From contig JBEBJA010000233.1 of assembly GCA_040080145.1 (NCBI GenBank), forward strand, positions 1 through 10,130: DNA of 10,130 nt, read 5' to 3'. This stretch comes from JANXVY01 sp040080145 (lineage in GTDB: Bacteria; Pseudomonadota; Alphaproteobacteria; Rhizobiales; Hyphomicrobiaceae). Below are positions 6,344 through 10,130 of the stretch, piece by piece. Numbering within the stretch: position 1 is the stretch's first letter; each line of letters starts with the position of its first letter. The notes under the pieces are model-generated. The model saw only the letters and a list, made by a program, of their open reading frames with translations. It ran no database searches and had not been told where the DNA came from. The translations under genes were made by a program, and so were the position numbers.

Positions 6344-6946
6344 ATGGCATCGCTCGTCATCTGGATGACAGCATTTACAATTGGCACTTGCGTGACCGTA
6401 CTGAGCGCCGCGACCGGAAATTACGGACTGCATCTGGGTGTAACGGGGCTGGTCACGCTTTCCATTGCAATCGTGGCGGTCCAAACCCACCGGCAGCAGC
6501 TGGCGCAAAACGCCAAGCGCAGCGCACTCGCCGCCACCACCTCACGCTACATCGGCCTCATATGGATCTGGGCCTCTTGCGCTCTTCTCGTGACGTATGA
6601 ATTCATCCTGACTTGGCGCGAAACCTGGCAGTTCGTCATCGGCCTTGCGATCATCGGTGCACTTTGCATCGGGCTTGCCATCATGTTCGATCGCGATGCG
6701 GAGGCGGGCACAGAAGACCAGACCATGCTCAGCTTGGGCCGCACGCTGAACTTACTACAAACGGTTGGCATGCTGATGGCTGTGATCGGCCTTGTCGCCG
6801 ACAACAAGTTCATCCTGACCGCCCGCGGCGTTATCCGGTCAGACTGGGCGGCCAATAACATCTTCTTCTTCGGAGCCATTGCCGTTGCTCTGATCGGCGC
6901 ACATGCTTTGATTGCCGAGAAGAAGCTTGAGAAGGCCAGCTCTTGA
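6344..6946 (+). CDS. Uncharacterised integral membrane protein (first of a tandem pair)
   Basis: I do not recognise the family. The 200-residue product has six hydrophobic stretches at roughly residues 4-22, 28-47, 69-89, 95-115, 136-153 and 171-191, so it is an inner-membrane protein without a large soluble domain. The hydrophilic loop at 48-68 is basic (THRQQLAQNAKRS). The loop at 116-127 is acidic (DRDAEAGTEDQ). A SDWAANNIFFFGA segment (166-178) recurs in modified form in the next gene. The start is the ATG at 6344, with AGGAG at 6333-6337 and a six-base spacer. A TTG codon directly before it is ignored. Its stop overlaps the next start (TGATG), indicating one transcript and coupled translation. 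Function, substrate and partners are unknown. Confidence 0.82.
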   Translation: MASLVIWMTAFTIGTCVTVLSAATGNYGLHLGVTGLVTLSIAIVAVQTHRQQLAQNAKRSALAATTSRYIGLIWIWASCALLVTYEFILTWRETWQFVIGLAIIGALCIGLAIMFDRDAEAGTEDQTMLSLGRTLNLLQTVGMLMAVIGLVADNKFILTARGVIRSDWAANNIFFFGAIAVALIGAHALIAEKKLEKASS

Positions 6947-7578
6947 TGACACCTCCCGTCCGGCAGCCGATCACACCGGTATTGGCGGCGACCGTTGCCG
7001 TGCTGTTTGCAAGCGTCGCGGGACAGGCGGTTGGGGCGGCGCACGGTTCGGTTGGCATGTCGGTATTTGCCGCAATGGCGTTTGCGGGTGCCTTGCTGAG
7101 GGTTGGCTGGATGGCCAACAAACCCTGGTGGCAGTGCGAAACGTCTAGCTGCATGGGGCCGCCGCTGGCGGACGCACACCCCATTACGGCCAGCCGTAAT
7201 GCGGAGCTTCTCGCACTGGGTTACGCTTGGGGCGGCCTTACCCTCCTTGCCGTCTATCTGCTTACACCCCTGCGCTGGCAGCACGGCTGGCAATACGGTA
7301 GCGGCATGCTTTTGATTGCTGTGCTGATCTACGCTTTGTCGCGCGGATTTGCGGCGCGCTGGTCGCGAATGTTATCGCGGACTTTGAGTTGGCTCACCCT
7401 TTTGCACGGTTGGGCTGCGACTGCGGGCCTTGCTTGGCTTATCGGCAGCGGAAAGATCTGGTCTGTCAAAGGTGATTGGGCTGCCGACATCGTGTTTGCG
7501 GTCGGCGCACTCGTCATCACCGGCATCAGCGCCCTCGCGCTGCGGACGTCGCGGATATTGACAGCGCACATTCGTTAG
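6946..7578 (+). CDS. Uncharacterised integral membrane protein (second of a tandem pair)
   Basis: The 210-residue product is hydrophobic, with about six membrane segments near 10-30, 36-55, 87-106, 115-132, 147-167 and 181-199. Its loop at 59-80 has WWQCETSSC, with C64 and C69 in a C-x4-C spacing, followed by a proline-rich stretch. RWQHGWQYG lies at 110-118. The C-terminal half resembles that of the preceding gene: TL..L near 146-150, then GL at 161-162, K-x4-G-DWAA ending at 180, and IVF.VGA at 182-188. The ATG at 6946 shares one base with the upstream stop. The stop codon overlaps the stop of the convergent mutM. I cannot assign a function; a partner of the first protein is the simplest idea. 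Confidence 0.82.
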   Translation: MTPPVRQPITPVLAATVAVLFASVAGQAVGAAHGSVGMSVFAAMAFAGALLRVGWMANKPWWQCETSSCMGPPLADAHPITASRNAELLALGYAWGGLTLLAVYLLTPLRWQHGWQYGSGMLLIAVLIYALSRGFAARWSRMLSRTLSWLTLLHGWAATAGLAWLIGSGKIWSVKGDWAADIVFAVGALVITGISALALRTSRILTAHIR

Positions 7579-8462
7579 CGCTGACAGACCTTACAGGCGT
7601 AGGTTGCGCGTTGGGATTGAACGGTGCGTTCGATCGTACCCGTACAGCCGGAGCGCTGGCATGGCTGGCCATTGCGGCCATAGACGGCGAATTCATTTTG
7701 AAATCCGCCGCTCGAACCGTCGGTATGGCGGTAATCTTTCAGGCTCGACCCGCCTGCGCCAATCGCCGCGGTCAGTACATTGCGGATCTGCGGGACCAAC
7801 TGGTTTGCACGCTCCGCTGGCAGGCCGTTGCTGCGCGCCAGAGTGCCCGCTTGCCGGTAGGGCGACAACCGCGCCCTATGTAACGCCTCGGATACATATA
7901 TATTTCCAAGGCCTGCCACGATACGCTGATCGAGCAGGAAGGCTTTGAGGTCTACCCGTTTGCCGTGGGCCTTATTGGCCAAATATGCCGCATTCAACTC
8001 GTTGCCGAGCGGCTCGACACCAAGGCCTGCAAACAGCGGATGCGCGGTCCATTCAGCCAACGAACTCAACAGCATAAAACCGAAGCGGCGCGGGTCATTG
8101 TAGACAATCCGTGCGCCGGATTTGAGCGTCAAGACGACGTGATCGTGCTTTTCGTGCGCTCCGGTGTTGTATATGTAGTCGCCGAATGTTTTGGGATCGC
8201 GTTCAGCCCCGAAATCAATGCTGAAGCGGCCGCTCATGCCAAGGTGCATAATCAAAACGGCGTCGTCGCTCATCGTTACTATCAAGTATTTTGCGCGGCG
8301 TGCGACTGCGACAATGGTGCGGCCTTCGAGACGCTGTGCGAAACCGGCTGGAAACGGAAAGCGTAGGTCTGGCCGGCGCTGCTCGACCCGGACTACGGAC
8401 TGGCCGACCATCACCGGCTCAAGTCCGCGGCGGACGATTTCGACTTCTGGCAATTCGGGCAT
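7575..8462 (-). CDS. mutM: Formamidopyrimidine-DNA glycosylase (MutM/Fpg)
   Basis: This bifunctional glycosylase/AP lyase removes 8-oxoguanine and formamidopyrimidines in base-excision repair. The 295-residue product starts MPELPEVE, so the catalytic proline (P2) and E3 are present. K58 sits in the RRAKYL segment, MHLGMSGRF at 72-80, YNDPRRFG at 121-128 and GLGNIY at 184-189. The C-terminal zinc finger is C268-x4-C273-x16-C290-x2-C293. Escherichia coli Fpg has a C-x2-C first pair; from memory the wider spacing is common in alphaproteobacteria. The ATG at 8462 is fixed by the need for an N-terminal PE after methionine removal; the frame stays open to 8663. The gene diverges from ubiE and meets the membrane-protein pair with overlapping stops. 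Confidence 0.97.
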   Translation of the reverse strand: MPELPEVEIVRRGLEPVMVGQSVVRVEQRRPDLRFPFPAGFAQRLEGRTIVAVARRAKYLIVTMSDDAVLIMHLGMSGRFSIDFGAERDPKTFGDYIYNTGAHEKHDHVVLTLKSGARIVYNDPRRFGFMLLSSLAEWTAHPLFAGLGVEPLGNELNAAYLANKAHGKRVDLKAFLLDQRIVAGLGNIYVSEALHRARLSPYRQAGTLARSNGLPAERANQLVPQIRNVLTAAIGAGGSSLKDYRHTDGSSGGFQNEFAVYGRNGQPCQRSGCTGTIERTVQSQRATYACKVCQR

Positions 8463-8484
8463 TTGACCGTAGGGATGGGTTGAT

Positions 8485-8543
8485 GGGCGCTTCGCGCTCG
8501 GGCTACCGCCCGAACCCGTTTGGGGAAATGGCTTTCCCCAAAC
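8485..8543. repeat. Cluster of hairpins between mutM and ubiE
   Basis: Two perfect stems lie in the 166-bp divergent gap: CGGGC/GCCCG at 8499-8512, and the 11-bp stem GTTTGGGGAAA/TTTCCCCAAAC at 8518-8528 and 8533-8543 with a TGGC loop. A smaller GCGC-TTC-GCGC structure precedes them near 8487-8497. The dense palindromes in a short gap suggest an extragenic repeat family or leader structure. No second copy is visible in this window. Confidence 0.5.
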
Positions 8544-8628
8544 CCCTTTCCACTTTTGGACCAAAGAAGCAGGAGCGCGGCTTAATACTGCGATGTTTCG
8601 ACGATAGCGCGCGGCGGCCGACGGCGCT

Positions 8629-9426
8629 ATGGATGATGACATGAACAAAGAACCGCATTCCACCGATAGTTATGGCACCTCGTTCGGCTTCAAAACCGTC
8701 GAGGAAAGTCAGCGCCAAGGCCTCGTCAATCAGGTGTTTGCGACTGTTGCCGAGCGCTACGATCTCATGAACGATCTCATGTCGGGAGGGCTGCACCGGC
8801 TTTGGAAGGCGGATTTGATCGCGTGGCTTAACCCGCCGCGCACCGGATCTGCTCCCTACCGGCTGCTAGATGTTGCGGGCGGAACTGGCGATGTGGCGAT
8901 GCGGTTTGTTCGTGCCTGCGCGGAAGCGGCGGGGGCGACGGCCACGATCTGCGACATCAGCCCGGAGATGCTGGCTGTCGGTGGCAAGAGGGTTGAAAAG
9001 GCCGGGCTTTCGCATCGCATCACGTGCGTCGAAGGCAATGCGGAAACCCTGCCGTTCGAGTCCAATTCCTTCAATGCCTATACGATTGCGTTTGGCATTC
9101 GCAACGTCACGCATATCGACCGCGCGTTGGCCGAGGCCTACCGCGTGCTCAAGCCAGGAGGCAGACTGCTGGTTTTGGAATTTTCCAAGGTCGACGTGCC
9201 GATTTTGGATCGGATCTATGATTTCCATTCGTTCGAAGTCATCCCGCGCTTGGGGGCGCTGACTGCAGGCGCCGCACAGCCGTACGAGTACCTCGTTGAA
9301 AGCATTCGCAAGTTTCCCGACCAGGAGACGTTTGCTGGCATGATTCGGACAGCCGGATTCGAGCGCGTAAGTTTTAGAAACCTCACGGGCGGCGTGGCCG
9401 CAATGCATTCAGGCTGGAAGATTTAG
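8629..9426 (+). CDS. ubiE: Ubiquinone/menaquinone C-methyltransferase UbiE
   Basis: UbiE transfers a methyl from S-adenosylmethionine to the ring carbon of the polyprenyl methoxybenzoquinol, giving demethoxyubiquinol. In organisms that make menaquinone it also methylates demethylmenaquinol. The 265-residue product has the first family signature YDLMNDLMSGGLHRLWK (44-60) and the SAM-binding motif LLDVAGGTGDVA (79-90). An acidic D109 lies after the second strand, and the second signature RVLKPGGRLLVLEFS is at 172-186. Length is close to the usual 250-260. The start could be the ATG at 8629 or 8641; neither has a clear ribosome binding site. In many relatives ubiB follows ubiE; here it does not. 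The product is the substrate of Coq7, encoded at the other end of the window. Confidence 0.96.
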   Translation: MDDDMNKEPHSTDSYGTSFGFKTVEESQRQGLVNQVFATVAERYDLMNDLMSGGLHRLWKADLIAWLNPPRTGSAPYRLLDVAGGTGDVAMRFVRACAEAAGATATICDISPEMLAVGGKRVEKAGLSHRITCVEGNAETLPFESNSFNAYTIAFGIRNVTHIDRALAEAYRVLKPGGRLLVLEFSKVDVPILDRIYDFHSFEVIPRLGALTAGAAQPYEYLVESIRKFPDQETFAGMIRTAGFERVSFRNLTGGVAAMHSGWKI

Positions 9427-9524
9427 CGCGACCTAGCTGCCAATCGTTGACCAGGGTTAATTTGCTGGCTTAGCGTCCCGCGACCGTGCGATTCGGTTCG
9501 GCTTGAGATTCCTGGAGATCAGCA

Positions 9525-9821
9525 ATGAAATCAATTTATTTGGCCTGCGCCACCCTCGCCGCTCTGGCGATTGGCACTACGACTGCCAGCGCGGGCAATG
9601 CCTGCGTTACGAAATATGCCAAGGCGACGTCGCCGACTGAATCTCAGGCCAAGTGGTTTGCCCTCGAAACTACCGTTCAGGCGGTGAGCTGGGGCCTGTG
9701 GCCCGGTTACGTCGCGACCAGCAAGGTCGAAGGCTACAAGGTTGCCGACAAGTACAAGTGCGCGCCCGACGGCGGTCAGGTAACCTGCCACGTCGCAGCG
9801 ACGTTCTGCAAGGGTAAGTAA
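9525..9821 (+). CDS. Small exported cysteine-containing protein, unknown function
   Basis: The 98-residue product opens with a classical signal peptide: K2, a hydrophobic core at about 4-17 and a likely signal peptidase I cut after ASA (A23). The mature part of about 75 residues has four cysteines (C27, C79, C88, C95), enough for two disulfides in the periplasm. It also has a tryptophan/glycine-rich centre (WFALETTVQAVSWGLWPGY, 44-62). The ATG at 9525 has GGAG at 9514-9517. No membrane anchor or lipobox is seen. I do not recognise the family. The stop is followed within a few bases by the palindromic repeat, whose hairpins could act in transcript ending. Composition and a good ribosome binding site support a real gene. 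Confidence 0.75.
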   Translation: MKSIYLACATLAALAIGTTTASAGNACVTKYAKATSPTESQAKWFALETTVQAVSWGLWPGYVATSKVEGYKVADKYKCAPDGGQVTCHVAATFCKGK

Positions 9822-9822
9822 T

Positions 9823-10130
9823 TGCGCTAGGGTCCGTCCGGCTTTGATGGAATCAAAGACGAACCCTAAGTCTTTGCTTGGTCGTGCTTCTTATCGGAAA
9901 ACCGGTTCCCACCCCCGCCTCCGCGCATAGGCGCTAACATAGCGAAACGGTGGCCCCCTCTCCCCCTGGGGAGAGGGTTGGGGTGAGGGGGCTCTTCTGC
10001 AAAGCCAGCCGAGTGAAGGCACCCCTCATCTGCCCTTCGGGCATCTTCTCCCCAGGGGGAGAAGAAAGTAAGGGCTTATTTTAGCGCGTATGCGCCTCCG
10101 CGGGGGCATGCTTTTCCGGAAGCACTCTAG
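9823..10130. repeat. Second long copy of the palindromic repeat, interrupted by an insertion
   Basis: The left part (to 9924) and the right part (10102-10130) together reproduce bases 5428-5552 with 10 mismatches in 125 positions. They are split by a 169-bp element plus a duplicated octamer. The left part contains the CTTTGAT/ATCAAAG hairpin. The copy begins one or two bases after the small gene's stop. The window ends inside or at the right border, so the terminal inverted repeat seen in the first copy cannot be checked. Confidence 0.8.
9925..10093. mobile_element. 169-bp MITE-like insertion with 17-bp terminal inverted repeats
   Basis: The ends are GCATAGGCGCTAACATA (9925-9941) and the complement of GCATACGCGCTAAAATA (10077-10093), 15 of 17 matching. 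The octamer GCCTCCGC flanks it on both sides (9917-9924, 10094-10101), and removing the element plus one octamer restores the first repeat's sequence exactly at this point. Inside are hairpins CCCTCTCCCC/GGGGAGAGGG (9956-9977), TGCCC/GGGCA (10031-10043) and CTTCTCCCC/GGGGAGAAG (10045-10064). There is no coding capacity, so a transposase elsewhere must have moved it. The transposase family is unknown; an 8-bp duplication narrows the choice but does not decide it. Confidence 0.82.

Noticed and set aside
8463..8663. 67-codon N-terminal extension of mutM
   Set aside because: Fpg needs proline at position 2 as nucleophile, which fixes the start at 8462; the extension also crosses the hairpins and the ubiE start.
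9925..10093. CRISPR-like or terminator reading of the GC-rich repeats
   Set aside because: The internal repeats are inverted, not regularly spaced direct repeats, there are no spacers, and no T-run follows the stems. Terminal repeats and the target duplication explain the segment better.

Overview
The window looks like the chromosomal dnaA region of an alphaproteobacterium of the Rhizobiales type, possibly Hyphomicrobium-like. This rests on gene order (rpsT, dnaA, dnaN and recF on one strand, with mutM and ubiE beyond rpsT), moderately high GC, DnaA and DnaN sequences of alphaproteobacterial character, and a CtrA-type TTAA-N7-TTAA site. The genus is an inference; no rRNA is present to confirm it.

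Bases 1-4396 form a leftward block: a rhodanese-domain protein, dnaA, dnaN, coq7 and the first 100 codons of recF (cut by the window edge). dnaN/coq7 and coq7/recF each overlap by 4 bp. dnaA ends at a good intrinsic terminator, and dnaN has its own likely -10 box. coq7 is the surprise: a ubiquinone-biosynthesis diiron hydroxylase inserted into the dnaN-recF pair. Bases 4397-5677 carry no convincing gene and hold a consensus CtrA box, one consensus-type DnaA box, AT-rich tracts, GANTC sites and direct repeats. This is a candidate replication origin or cell-cycle-controlled upstream region. It also contains a complete 155-bp palindromic repeat element. rpsT (leftward, with terminator) follows.

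Bases 6344-7578 encode two rightward, translationally coupled membrane proteins of unknown function that look like diverged tandem paralogues. They meet mutM (leftward) tail to tail with overlapping stop codons. mutM diverges from ubiE (rightward) across a hairpin-rich gap. After ubiE, where ubiB often lies in relatives, there is a small exported cysteine-containing protein. The window ends in a second copy of the palindromic repeat, cleanly split by a 169-bp MITE-like element with imperfect 17-bp terminal inverted repeats and an 8-bp target duplication.

Functionally, the window combines replication initiation (DnaA, DnaN, RecF), oxidative DNA repair (MutM), translation (S20) and two consecutive ubiquinone steps (UbiE C-methylation, then Coq7 hydroxylation). 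The less explained parts are the two membrane proteins, the small secreted protein, the 1.28-kb non-coding region and the nested repeats.
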